Of a stretch of 19,882 nt of DNA, positions 1 through 6,962 are shown piece after piece (positions within the stretch are counted from its first letter, which is position 1; every line of letters begins with the position of its first letter). The stretch comes from CALHVX01 sp038757945 (GTDB lineage: Bacteria; Pseudomonadota; Gammaproteobacteria; Pseudomonadales; Azotimanducaceae). Made by a program: the position numbers and the translations under genes. Where the stretch lies: NCBI GenBank assembly GCA_038757945.1, contig JBCDGJ010000087.1:1-19882 (forward strand), in the 5' to 3' direction. Under the pieces are notes generated by a model. That model saw only the letters and a list, made by a program, of their open reading frames with translations, was not told where the DNA came from and ran no database searches.

Positions 1-132
1 GCCGGCATTCCCATGGGGCGTCGTGCAAGCCCGCAGGACGTCGCAAACGCCATCTACTACCTGGCCTCAGATCAAGCGGCCTTCCTGACCGGCGTCTGTC
101 TGGATGTGGATGGCGGCAGATCGATCCAATAA
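1..132 (+). CDS. Short-chain dehydrogenase/reductase, C-terminal end only
   Basis: The window opens inside this gene, so only the last 43 residues are visible. They read IPMGRRASPQDVANAIYYLASD, then FLTGVCLDVDGG near the end, before a TAA stop at 130-132. This is the usual C-terminal pattern of classical SDR enzymes: a 'P-GR-a-P-dvA-a--fLaSd' stretch, then 'itG--l-vDGG'. SDRs are cytosolic NAD(P)-dependent oxidoreductases acting on alcohols, ketones or hydroxyacyl-CoAs. The Rossmann glycine motif and the Ser-Tyr-Lys catalytic residues lie upstream of the window, so substrate and integrity cannot be judged. The next gene starts 190 bases downstream on the same strand and may or may not share its transcript. 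Confidence 0.85.
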   Translation, partial: AGIPMGRRASPQDVANAIYYLASDQAAFLTGVCLDVDGGRSIQ

Positions 133-322
133 GTCTCGTTTCCAAGAGAAAACACTGAGCTTGTTGCTCGCCTCACCGCCGCTGAGACTGTTCGGGCCGC
201 TGCGTTCGATCTGGTTCAACGCCGTGATGAAGATGCCAGTCGAGTTTTCGCTGGAGCCCGCTGGCTGACGGATTTGGCAGCACAATAGAGGTTGGCGCGC
301 AGGTTGCGCCTGAGGGTCGTTC

Positions 323-1078
323 ATGCAGTTGGGTGCAGCACTCACGACGATGTCTTCGGATCCGGGAACCGGCTGGATTGCCGACCGTGCACGGCAACTC
401 GAGCAGCTGGGGTACGACAGCCTCTGGCTGCCCCAGGCCGTGGGTCGGGGGTTCTTTCTGCCAGATATCCTGAAAAGCCTGGCCGTGGCGGCAGCAGTGA
501 CCGAGAGGCCGACCATCGGCGCCGCCGTCCTGCAGCTGCCGCTCTATGAACCGGCGGAGCTTGCCTACCAGCTCCTCTCGCTCCAGCACTTTGCAGGCAA
601 AAGATTGCGCGTGGGCCTGGGTGCCGGCTCTACGGCCAGCGACTTTGCCGTCTACGGTCAGGCCTACGAGCAGCGTTTCGACCGCTACGGTGATGGCGTG
701 CGCGAACTCCGGGCGCTGATGTCTGGTGGCGAGGGGCCGGGGTTCGACCTCGGGATACCACCCGGACTGCGGTCTGGTCCACCGCTGCTGTACGGGACCT
801 GGGGCAAGGGCGTCCGCGTTGCGGCCCGGGACTACGACGGCTGGATCGGGTCAGCGATGCATCGCTCTGACGAAGAGCTGGAGCGCAGCCTGTCGGCCTA
901 CCGCGCCGCGGGAGGCAGCACGGCGGTTGTTGCAACCATTCGGCTGGGCGGAGGTGCTACGGAGCCTGATCATCGCCAGCGTCTGGAGCGATTCGACCGC
1001 ATGGGTTTCGACGAGGCGATCGTGCTGTTTCTTCCTGGGGGTCCGGATCCTGCGGTGGTGCGCGGCTGGGTCGTGTAG
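323..1078 (+). CDS. Luciferase-like (LLM class) flavin-dependent oxidoreductase
   Basis: This 251-residue protein has the bacterial-luciferase TIM-barrel pattern. 'A.QLEQLGYDSLWLPQ' lies near residues 24-38. 'AAAVTERPTIGAAVLQLPLYEPAELAYQ' follows around residues 56-83. 'GKRLRVGLGAGSTASDF' near residues 92-108 is the usual beta-strand and glycine-rich segment after '(S)GR'. Such enzymes use reduced FMN (F420 in some lineages) for monooxygenation or related redox steps; the substrate is not predictable here. It is shorter than many relatives (about 280-350 residues). The ATG at 323 is preceded by a modest purine stretch (TGAGGGT, about 8-14 bases upstream) and gives the family N-terminus 'MQLGAAL'. 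None of the four shared operators lies upstream within the window. The 190 bases before it (133-322) show no convincing gene or promoter. Confidence 0.85.
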   Translation: MQLGAALTTMSSDPGTGWIADRARQLEQLGYDSLWLPQAVGRGFFLPDILKSLAVAAAVTERPTIGAAVLQLPLYEPAELAYQLLSLQHFAGKRLRVGLGAGSTASDFAVYGQAYEQRFDRYGDGVRELRALMSGGEGPGFDLGIPPGLRSGPPLLYGTWGKGVRVAARDYDGWIGSAMHRSDEELERSLSAYRAAGGSTAVVATIRLGGGATEPDHRQRLERFDRMGFDEAIVLFLPGGPDPAVVRGWVV

Positions 1079-1083
1079 TTGGG

Positions 1084-1106
1084 AGGCCGGGCGCCCCGGC
1101 TCTTTT
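1084..1106 (+). terminator. Rho-independent terminator after the LLM oxidoreductase gene
   Basis: Five bases after the stop codon at 1078, a GC hairpin pairs GCCGGG with CCCGGC around a 3-base loop, extended by one G-T wobble. It is followed by CTCTTTTG, a short U-tract. The placement and the T-run on the + strand suit termination of the upstream gene. The reverse strand has no comparable T-run, so it is unlikely to serve the convergent acyl-CoA synthetase operon ending at 1247. Confidence 0.7.
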
Positions 1107-1246
1107 GTTCGAAGGAGCTAAGCGGCTCGCGCTGTCGACGTGCGGCTTATCGCCCCGCGTTCTGCTCAAGGAAGTGCGTGGTTGATTCGCGGCGACGCGC
1201 CGGACCTGATGTCGTCCGCGATCGGATGGTTTTGTTCCAGGCTGTT

Positions 1247-2836
1247 TCAGACCTGGCGGCCAGCATCGGTCCAAAATGGCGCCCGCACGGCCTTTTTGTC
1301 GATCTTGCCGATCGGCGTGCGGGGCAGCTCATCGACGAACTGAATGCGCTTGGGTGCCTTCACGCCGCCGAGCTTCTCTTTGCAGGCAGCGATAATCTCG
1401 TCAGCGTCAGGCGTCGTTCCCGGTGCGGGCACGATCACGGCCACAACTTCCTCGCCCCACTTATCGCTCGGCGCACCGACGACGACGGACAGCGCAACGT
1501 TAGGCAGCGTATGCAGTACGGCCTCGACCTCCGAGGAATAGACGTTGAAGCCACCGGTGATGATCATGTCCTTCTTGCGGTCGACGATGCGCAGATAACC
1601 CTTCTCGTCTATCACGCCAATGTCGCCGGTGAGATGCCAGCCATTGCGCCGGATCTCGGCGGTCGCCTCCGGGTTCTCGTAGTAGCCCTCGGACACCATG
1701 GGCCCACGCACTGCGACCTCGCCGGTCGAGCCCGGCGGGAGCGGATTCGCGTCGTCATCGACGATGGCGAGCTCCGACAGTGCCGTATTGCGGCCGACGC
1801 TCGTGAGGATTGCATCCGGCGCGAGCACGCCGTCAGCAGGATCGCCCGAGTAGTGTTCCTCCGGCTGCAGGCGCGCGATAAACATGGGGCTCTCGGTCTG
1901 CCCGAGTCCGCCGGTCATGACCGGACCGATGCGTTGCAGGGCTTCCTTCAGCCGTGGCAGGGACATCGGGGCCGAGCCGTAGCTGAGTGAGTGCAGAGAA
2001 GACAGATCCGTCTCGTCCAACCGGGGGTGGTCCAGCAGCGCGTAGACGCCCGTTGGCGGCAGGAAGAAGTCGGTGATGCGTTCCCGCTCGATGAGCTCGA
2101 GGATCAGCCCCGGATCGACCCGGTCGATGATCACGAAGCGCGCACCGGCCTTCAGGGAGCAGACCGCGATGCGGCCTCCGACGTGTGTCATCGGCGCGGC
2201 GCACAGGATCGTGACACGGCGATCGCCATACCGCTCTGTCATGCCGTGACAGAGCGCATTAAAGTTGCGATGCGAGAGCATGACAGCTTTCGGCAGGCCG
2301 GTGGTGCCCCCCGTGAGCGGTAGCGTGAACAGATCCGTGCCTTCGCGCGGTACCGATAGCGGTCCTGCGTCGCCGGTGGCCCAGGCCGAATAGTCGAGCT
2401 CACCGCGTTCCGGGGCATCGAGGGAGACGCGCAGTGTGAGACGCGCAGTGGGCGTTTCAATGGCTTCGACGATCTCTGCCCAGGCTTGCTGAAAGAAGAG
2501 GGCGTCGCAGCCGTAGCGGTTGAGGATGGCGCGATTCTCCTCCGGTGCGTTGCGGGCGTTAACCGGGATCCACACACCGCCGGCGCGCACGATGCCGAGC
2601 GTGGCGATGAAGGACGTGTGCGAGTTAAGGCTGTATACGGCACCACGCATGCCGGGCTCGAAACCTTCCGCGGTGAGGCGGCGCGCGATGGCGCGCGAAG
2701 CGCGGTCCACTTCTGCATAGCTCAGCCGGACAGTGCCATAGACGATGCACTCCCGTTCCGCGTGTGTCGCGAAGGCTTCATCCAGGACGGGCAGAAACGA
2801 TTGGTTGAATTCGGGCCAGTAGCCGGTTTCGTTCAT
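1247..2836 (-). CDS. Acyl-CoA synthetase (AMP-binding / ANL family)
   Basis: This 529-residue, full-length ANL adenylating enzyme activates a carboxylic acid to its acyl-CoA via an acyl-AMP. The phosphate-binding loop PLTGGTTGLPKAVMLSHRN is at about 173-191. The late core carries 'GYLRIVDRKKDMIITGGFNVYSSEVE' (A8/hinge region). The acyl-transfer lysine lies in PRTPIGKIDKKAVR (Lys about 511). ATG 2836 has GGGGAGA seven bases upstream and gives the usual N-terminus. It is the last gene of the minus-strand operon MFS (4501) - LLM-like remnant (3138) - ligase, beginning 16 bases after the likely original stop of the remnant. Transcription probably starts at the operator-bearing region near 4670-4700. 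The chain length or ring system of the substrate cannot be told; the co-operonic transporter suggests an imported acid. Confidence 0.93.
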   Translation of the reverse strand: MNETGYWPEFNQSFLPVLDEAFATHAERECIVYGTVRLSYAEVDRASRAIARRLTAEGFEPGMRGAVYSLNSHTSFIATLGIVRAGGVWIPVNARNAPEENRAILNRYGCDALFFQQAWAEIVEAIETPTARLTLRVSLDAPERGELDYSAWATGDAGPLSVPREGTDLFTLPLTGGTTGLPKAVMLSHRNFNALCHGMTERYGDRRVTILCAAPMTHVGGRIAVCSLKAGARFVIIDRVDPGLILELIERERITDFFLPPTGVYALLDHPRLDETDLSSLHSLSYGSAPMSLPRLKEALQRIGPVMTGGLGQTESPMFIARLQPEEHYSGDPADGVLAPDAILTSVGRNTALSELAIVDDDANPLPPGSTGEVAVRGPMVSEGYYENPEATAEIRRNGWHLTGDIGVIDEKGYLRIVDRKKDMIITGGFNVYSSEVEAVLHTLPNVALSVVVGAPSDKWGEEVVAVIVPAPGTTPDADEIIAACKEKLGGVKAPKRIQFVDELPRTPIGKIDKKAVRAPFWTDAGRQV

Positions 2837-2852
2837 GCAGTCTCCCCAATTC

Positions 2853-3138
2853 TCAGGTGTTGTCTACCGCTGGCAGCACGTCCTGCTGGATGCACGCGAA
2901 CAGTTCCGGGGCGTGGGCCCCACCGCGCCGGCATCATGTAGACGATGCGGTCGTAGCCGAGGGCCGCGATCGCCTGCAGCGACGCCATGGTGGCGGCGGT
3001 GACGGTGGGGTGCCGAGTGATCGTGTTGGATACGTCGATGCCTGGCTGCCCGTTGCAAAAGTCTCGTTTGCTCAGCGCTTCCTGCGCTGCGGCTTCCCCG
3101 GCGGGGTGCAGACCCCACTGCAACCAGTTTGCGACCAT
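2853..3138 (-). pseudogene. Short luciferase-like (LLM) remnant with a frameshift at a G4 run
   Basis: An ATG at 3138 with a near-perfect Shine-Dalgarno opens a frame containing VSNTITRHPTVTAATMASL. This matches the 'tnPvTRHPavtAsa-aTL' segment of LLM flavin oxidoreductases. After 'ALGYDRIVYMMPARW' the frame degenerates into Pro/Arg/Gly-rich sequence and ends at 2833, overlapping the ligase ATG. Dropping one base from the G4 run (CCCC at 2918-2921 on the + strand) instead gives HAPELFACIQQDVLPAVDNT and a stop at 2855-2853. That is a natural LLM-like C-terminus, and it leaves a normal spacer and ribosome site before the ligase. The repaired product is still only about 95 residues, joining an N-terminal-type block directly to a C-terminal-type block. 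It therefore looks internally deleted as well as frameshifted. A sequencing error at the homopolymer is possible for the shift. LLM assignment of the first 33 residues is uncertain. Confidence 0.5.
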
Positions 3139-3146
3139 GCGCTTAC

Positions 3147-3154
3147 ACCTCCTC
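3147..3154 (-). promoter_or_regulatory. Strong ribosome binding site of the LLM remnant
   Basis: GAGGAGGT lies eight bases upstream of the ATG at 3138. It is among the best Shine-Dalgarno matches in the window, although it precedes what appears to be a broken gene. It fixes the start and argues that the deletion and frameshift are recent, or that the short product is still made. Confidence 0.7.
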
Positions 3155-3193
3155 GGCGTTGTGCGTCCCGCTGGCTTTCCGGACGCGGAAGGT

Positions 3194-4501
3194 TCAGTCC
3201 CGGGACCCGTCTCGCCGCCCGAGCATGACTCCCGCGCGTGCGTAGCCGACGCCGGCGACCAGCAGGGCGATCAGGCAGACTCCAAGAGCAACGGCGAGTG
3301 AACGCTCGGCGAAGGCATCACTGGCGCTGTCGCTTATCGCGCCGACGATGAGCGGGCCAAGGCCGAGGCCCAGGATGTTGGCGAACATGAACACGAAGGA
3401 GGCCGCCAGGGCCCGCTGATTGGGTGCGACTGCCGATTGCACGATGGCGAGGCCAGGGCCATGGCTGAGCTGATAGCAGAACAGCCCGAGGCCAAACAGC
3501 CCCGTTGCGATGCGCCAGTCTGCCGCCATGAGGCCAAGAACGTAAAAGGGGATGACGACGAGCACCGCGCCGGCACAGAAGAAACCTGGCCAACGGGCGT
3601 CATGTTTTGCGAGGCGGTCTGCGATGAGGCCGCCGGCCAGCAGCCCCGGCAGGCTCGCAACGATACCCATGACGCCGATGATCGCGCCCACTTCGCTCTG
3701 CGAGAGATCGAACTGGCGCAGATACAGGCTCGGCTTCCAGGACGCGAAACCATAGCCGACAAAGACCGCGGCCGAGTGCCCGATGTTGGTCCACAGGTAC
3801 ACCCGGTTGCGGAACAGCACTGCGATGGCGTGCCCGAAGCTGCCATCGGACGCGTCGCTCGCGTGCTCGGCGTCGAGGGCGCCGCGTGCGGGTTCCCGCA
3901 GGGTGGTGCGCACCAGCAGAGCGAGCAGCACGCCCGGTACGCCGGCGCAGACGAAGGCCCAGCGCCAGCCGTAGTGTTGGGCGATGTAGCCGCCGGCGGC
4001 AAGGCCGACGAGCATGCCGAGTGCTGGTCCGAGAGAATAGACCGAGATCGCGAAGCCGCGCTCTTCCTTGCGGAAGTAGTCAGAAATGATCGAGTGCGAC
4101 GGCGGTCCTCCGCCAGCCTCGCCGATGCCGACGCCGATACGCGCGGCGAAGAGCTGCACGAAGCTGCCCGCGGCGCCGCACAGCGCGGTCATCACGCTCC
4201 AGACCGCAACGGCAATCGATACGATCTTCACCCGATTCATTCGGTCGGCAAGACGCGCGATCGGGACGCCGAGCGTTGCGTAGAAGAGCGCAAAGGCAAT
4301 GCCCGAAAGCAGGCCGAGCTGCGTGTCTGTGAGGGTGAACTCTGCCCGGATATCCTCGAGCAGGATCGACAGGATCTGCCGATCCATGAAGCTGAAGGCG
4401 TAGGTCAGCATGAGGACCCCAAGGACGTACCAGCGGTAGCTCCGCGATTCGCTCCGGGCCTGCACGCCGACGTGCCGTTCGTCCTGCGCCGTATCGCTCA
4501 T
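3194..4501 (-). CDS. MFS transporter, spinster-like family
   Basis: This 435-residue integral inner-membrane protein has about 12 hydrophobic segments. The N-terminus MSDTAQDERH... leads into the first helix (YRWYVLGVLMLTYAFSFMDRQIL). It is followed by LLEDIRAEFTLTDTQLGLLSGIAFALFYATLGVPIARLADRMNR, the characteristic first loop and A-motif (GxLADRxxR type) of spinster-like MFS permeases. 'RIGVGIGEAGGGPPSHSIISDYFRKEERG' matches the conserved TM4-TM5 region. The frame stays open upstream to 4654, but ATG 4501 has GGGAG just upstream and gives the family-typical short cytosolic N-terminus. It heads the minus-strand operon with the acyl-CoA synthetase, so it probably imports the acid that the ligase activates. 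The operator at 4678 overlaps a candidate -35 element for this direction. Confidence 0.9.
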   Translation of the reverse strand: MSDTAQDERHVGVQARSESRSYRWYVLGVLMLTYAFSFMDRQILSILLEDIRAEFTLTDTQLGLLSGIAFALFYATLGVPIARLADRMNRVKIVSIAVAVWSVMTALCGAAGSFVQLFAARIGVGIGEAGGGPPSHSIISDYFRKEERGFAISVYSLGPALGMLVGLAAGGYIAQHYGWRWAFVCAGVPGVLLALLVRTTLREPARGALDAEHASDASDGSFGHAIAVLFRNRVYLWTNIGHSAAVFVGYGFASWKPSLYLRQFDLSQSEVGAIIGVMGIVASLPGLLAGGLIADRLAKHDARWPGFFCAGAVLVVIPFYVLGLMAADWRIATGLFGLGLFCYQLSHGPGLAIVQSAVAPNQRALAASFVFMFANILGLGLGPLIVGAISDSASDAFAERSLAVALGVCLIALLVAGVGYARAGVMLGRRDGSRD

Positions 4502-4642
4502 TCCCGACTCCCATGCCCCCGGGTTGCGCGCTCTTTCCGAGTGCGGCAGCCCGAATTTGAAAACGCCGCTTGCCGTCGGCCAGCAAGACCTGGCTGACCA
4601 AAGCCCGGGCCTCGCCGCGCAGGTTGTCCTGGTGCGATTCCG

Positions 4643-4671
4643 TTGACAGGCCATTCAACGCTCGCCATTAT
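4643..4671 (+). promoter_or_regulatory. Sigma-70-like promoter for the APH-like kinase
   Basis: A perfect -35 TTGACA (4643-4648) is separated by 17 bases from CATTAT (4666-4671, 4 of 6 matches to TATAAT). The expected start site is near 4678, exactly where the shared palindromic operator begins. A bound repressor would therefore sit on the start site and block polymerase. Confidence 0.6.
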
Positions 4672-4677
4672 GAGCTT

Positions 4678-4699
4678 TTATTGGTTGATGAATCAATAA
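4678..4699. promoter_or_regulatory. Operator copy A of the shared 22-bp palindrome
   Basis: The left arm TTATTGGTT and right arm AATCAATAA flank the 4-base centre GATG. The arms are inverted repeats with 8 of 9 positions matching. This copy is 20/22 identical to copy D (13960), next to the TetR gene. It lies in the divergent region between the MFS-ligase operon and the kinase, so one site could control both directions. Confidence 0.75.
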
Positions 4700-4833
4700 C
4701 ATCAGTTCCAGCTGTGCGAGCAACGCCGCGGCGCCGTCCCCGGCTGCAGGGTGGCTATGGGGTCGATGCCGCGTCGACGGCCAATCCCTGTATCGTCCTC
4801 CCACCTACGCCGGAAAAACGAAAGGAGTATCCG

Positions 4834-5895
4834 ATGACCGAAGCGTCGAAGGTTCGCGACGGTGAAGCGCTCGACTGGCGAGCTCTGGAATCCTGGTTGC
4901 GCGCGAACCTTGCGGAAGCCGTCGATCTCAAGCAGCCGATGGAAGTGCTCCAGTTTCCAGCCGGCTCCGCCAATCTGACCTATCTGGTGCATTTCGGGGA
5001 CGTCGAGTTCGTGGTGCGCCGACCGCCCTTTGGCCCTGTTGCCCCGGGTGCCCACGACATGGGGCGCGAGTTCAAAGTGCTCTCAAAGCTGTGGCGGGTT
5101 TTCTCACCGGCACCGAGGGCATATGCGTTATGCGACGACGAGACGGTCGTCGGAGCGCCCTTCTTCGTCATGGAGCGGCGTAAGGGCGTGGTCGTTTACG
5201 AAGAGATTCCGGAAGCGATGCGCCATCACGACGATGTCGCCCGGCGCGTATCCTTCGCACTCGTCGACGCCATGGCCGACTTTCACGCGGTAGATCCCGT
5301 GGCTGCGGGGCTCGGCGACCTTGGCCGGCCGAACGGCTTCCTGGCCCGCCAGGTCTCCGGCTGGCAGAAGCGCTGGGATCTCGCGAAAGAGACCGATCTG
5401 CCAATGATGGACGCTGTGCAGGCGCGCCTGGAGCGCCATCGGCCTGAGCCGACCCGCGCGTCCCTCGTCCACAACGATCTGAAGCTCGACAATTGTCAGT
5501 TCGACCCTGTGGATCCCGACCATGTGAAGTCAATCTTCGACTGGGACATGACAACGATCGGCGATCCGCTTGTCGATCTGGGCACGCTGCTCGGCTATTG
5601 GCCCGATCCGGATGACGTTGAGTTGCGCGCTTCTCGCGCCGGCTGGGCCGAGATGGGGCTTCCGCCTCGTCACGACATCGCAGCGCGCTATGCGGACCGG
5701 GTTGGCGTCGACACCGGTGCGATTGCCTGGTACGAGGCGTTTGCGTTGTGGAAGACGGCGGTTGTCACGCAGCAGATTTACATCCGTTACGTTCGCGGAC
5801 AGACGCAGGACGAACGCTTTGCCGATCGCGGAGCACGGGTGCCGGTACTTGCCGCGCTCGCTGAAGGAGTGCTCGATCAAGCTGGACTGCGTTGA
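4834..5895 (+). CDS. Aminoglycoside-phosphotransferase-like kinase (APH / ACAD10-11-type phosphotransferase family)
   Basis: This 353-residue protein has the APH/choline-kinase fold. The nucleotide-binding N-lobe carries FPAGSANLTYLVHFGDVEFVVRRPP (about 41-65; 'GGxSNlTY' type loop and the Val-Arg-Arg strand). The Brenner-like catalytic loop is VHNDLKLDNCQFDP at 212-225, with catalytic Asp about 215. The metal-binding segment FDWDMTTIGDPLVDLGTLLGYW runs from 235. ATG 4834 follows AAAGGAG at 4821-4827, so the longer open frame upstream is rejected. In known relatives (ACAD10/11, bacterial LvaA) this domain phosphorylates a hydroxyacyl-CoA so that phosphate can be eliminated to give an enoyl-CoA. 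A similar role here is inference; I see no LvaB-like small partner gene. The gene stands alone behind its own promoter and operator A. An antibiotic-resistance role is unlikely in this setting. Confidence 0.85.
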   Translation: MTEASKVRDGEALDWRALESWLRANLAEAVDLKQPMEVLQFPAGSANLTYLVHFGDVEFVVRRPPFGPVAPGAHDMGREFKVLSKLWRVFSPAPRAYALCDDETVVGAPFFVMERRKGVVVYEEIPEAMRHHDDVARRVSFALVDAMADFHAVDPVAAGLGDLGRPNGFLARQVSGWQKRWDLAKETDLPMMDAVQARLERHRPEPTRASLVHNDLKLDNCQFDPVDPDHVKSIFDWDMTTIGDPLVDLGTLLGYWPDPDDVELRASRAGWAEMGLPPRHDIAARYADRVGVDTGAIAWYEAFALWKTAVVTQQIYIRYVRGQTQDERFADRGARVPVLAALAEGVLDQAGLR

Positions 5896-5941
5896 TCCTC
5901 AGAGGCATTTCTGTGCCCAGGGGGCCGCAATCCGTTACAAG

Positions 5942-5969
5942 TTGACCCTGAGGATGTCACGGACATAAT
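5942..5969 (+). promoter_or_regulatory. Sigma-70-like promoter for the NMO-CoA-transferase-MaoC-lyase operon
   Basis: TTGACC (5942-5947, 5 of 6) and CATAAT (5964-5969, 5 of 6) are separated by 16 bases. The start site is expected near 5976, giving a short leader of about 24 bases before ATG 6000. Operator copy B (5968-5989) overlaps the end of the -10 and the start site. Confidence 0.6.
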
Positions 5970-5989
5970 ATTAGTTGGCCAACAAATAA
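5968..5989. promoter_or_regulatory. Operator copy B, the most diverged copy
   Basis: ATATTAGTT, centre GGCC, then AACAAATAA matches copy A at 15 of 22 positions, with the same arm length and spacing. The inner core GTTGGCCAAC is a perfect 10-bp palindrome. It covers the start site of the promoter at 5942. Because it is the weakest match to the others, its affinity may be lower. Confidence 0.6.
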
Positions 5990-5999
5990 GTGACAACGC

Positions 6000-6962
6000 A
6001 TGTTCAGCTTGCCTGGTTTTGAAGACCGTCTGCGTGCGCCTTTGATCATTGCGCCGATGTTCTTGGTGTCCTGTCCCCCGATGGCAATTGCCGCCTGCCG
6101 GGCGTGCGTCATCGGGAGCTATCCCGCCCATTCCACGCGGACGCCGGAGGTGTTTGAAGCGTGGCTTCTGGAGACCAAGGCAGCCCTGGCAGACGCTGAG
6201 GCGGCGGGAGAGCGACCTGCGCCTTATGCCGTCAATCTGGTCGTGCACCCGTCCAATCCGCGCATGGCGGGCGATCTGGACCTGTGCGTGAAGCACCAGG
6301 TCCCAATCGTGTTGACCTCGAAAGGTGCGCCGACCGATGCGTTTGATCGGATCCATGACTACGGCGGTGTCGCTTTTCATGACGTTGCCTCGAAGCGGCA
6401 CGCGGAAAAGGCTGTGGCGGCGGGGGCCGATGCGGTGATTGCCGTCTGCGGCGGAGCCGGCGGACACACCGGCACGATCAATCCCTTCGCGCTCGTTAAC
6501 GAGATTCGCGAAGTCACCGATAAGCCGATCATTCTTGCTGGCGGCATGAGCGAGGGTAAGGACATTCTCGCCGCAGAAGCCATGGGGGCATCCATGGTGT
6601 ACATGGGCACCCATTTCATTGCTACCGAGGAATCCCTGGCGCCTGCCGCTTATCGGGATAGCCTGCTGCAGCACGGGGCCAACGATATCTTTTTTACCGC
6701 CGCCCTGGACGGCGCGCCGGCCAACTGGATTGCGCCGAGCATCGTGGCCGCGGGTCTGGACCTCGACGTGCTGGCGACGACCAGGCCCGGGGAGATCATG
6801 AGCGCGCAGCAGGTGCGCGAACGCTACAAGGGTATCTGGTCTGCGGGCCACGGGATCGGGGCTGTTAAGGCAGTGCGTCCGATGACTGAGGTCGTCAATG
6901 AGGTGGTCGCTCAGTACGAGGCGGCTAGGGCAGCCTTTTCCAGCCGGCTGGCCGCTCCATGA
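6000..6962 (+). CDS. Nitronate monooxygenase-family flavoenzyme (NPD / 2-nitropropane dioxygenase type)
   Basis: This 320-residue FMN-dependent TIM-barrel enzyme opens with FEDRLRAPLIIAPMFLVSCPPMAIAACRA, the family start ('lr.Pii.APM'). At about 155-163 it carries VCGGAGGHTG, the conserved phosphate- and flavin-binding motif. It continues with PIILAGGMSEGKDILAAEAMGASMVYMGTHFIATEES, the second flavin-binding strand-loop. The family includes true nitronate monooxygenases and many NAD(P)H-dependent flavin oxidoreductases, some acting on quinones or enoyl thioesters. The operon context of CoA enzymes favours an acyl-CoA redox role, but that is inference. ATG 6000 has no strong Shine-Dalgarno (only AATAAG about 9 bases upstream). 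Its stop overlaps the next gene's start as ATGA, implying translational coupling to the CoA-transferase. Confidence 0.85.
   Translation: MFSLPGFEDRLRAPLIIAPMFLVSCPPMAIAACRACVIGSYPAHSTRTPEVFEAWLLETKAALADAEAAGERPAPYAVNLVVHPSNPRMAGDLDLCVKHQVPIVLTSKGAPTDAFDRIHDYGGVAFHDVASKRHAEKAVAAGADAVIAVCGGAGGHTGTINPFALVNEIREVTDKPIILAGGMSEGKDILAAEAMGASMVYMGTHFIATEESLAPAAYRDSLLQHGANDIFFTAALDGAPANWIAPSIVAAGLDLDVLATTRPGEIMSAQQVRERYKGIWSAGHGIGAVKAVRPMTEVVNEVVAQYEAARAAFSSRLAAP

Larger units (their letters stand above)
4502..4833. promoter_or_regulatory. 332-base divergent intergenic region (MFS operon / APH-like kinase)
   Basis: No convincing gene lies here; open frames crossing it are extensions of the flanking genes beyond their ribosome-binding sites. 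It holds a sigma-70-like + promoter at 4643-4671 and the operator at 4678-4699. For the minus strand there is a candidate promoter whose -35 (TTGATT) lies in the operator and whose -10 is CATAAT, with an 18-base spacer. The + transcript would carry a leader of about 155 bases before ATG 4834. In that leader I see only a short GTCGA/TCGAC stem near 4764-4780 and no recognisable riboswitch. Confidence 0.7.

Noticed and set aside
121..135. GATCCAATAAG resembling a half operator near the SDR stop
   Set aside because: Only one arm is present, with no inverted partner at the correct spacing, and it lies within coding sequence.
104..268. 54-codon + frame ending ...FNAVMKMPVEFSLEPAG, overlapping the SDR 3' end
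   Set aside because: The end reads somewhat protein-like, but the start lies inside the SDR gene without a ribosome site and I recognise no family.
1079..1990. 303-codon + frame following the LLM gene
   Set aside because: It begins in the terminator and runs antisense to the acyl-CoA synthetase; it has no ribosome site or motif.
3437..4597. 386-codon open frame on the + strand opposite the MFS gene
   Set aside because: It is antisense to a clear transporter, has low-complexity Arg/Glu/Ala-rich composition with no family pattern, and reflects high GC third positions.
4570..4833. Longer N-terminus of the APH-like kinase from 4570
   Set aside because: It would extend through the promoter and operator; ATG 4834 with AAAGGAG gives the family-typical start.
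5895..5955. Inverted repeat ATCCTCAG ... CTGAGGAT around the kinase stop and the NMO promoter
   Set aside because: The arms are 8 bp with a 45-base loop and no T-run, overlapping a promoter; such a pair is easily found by chance.
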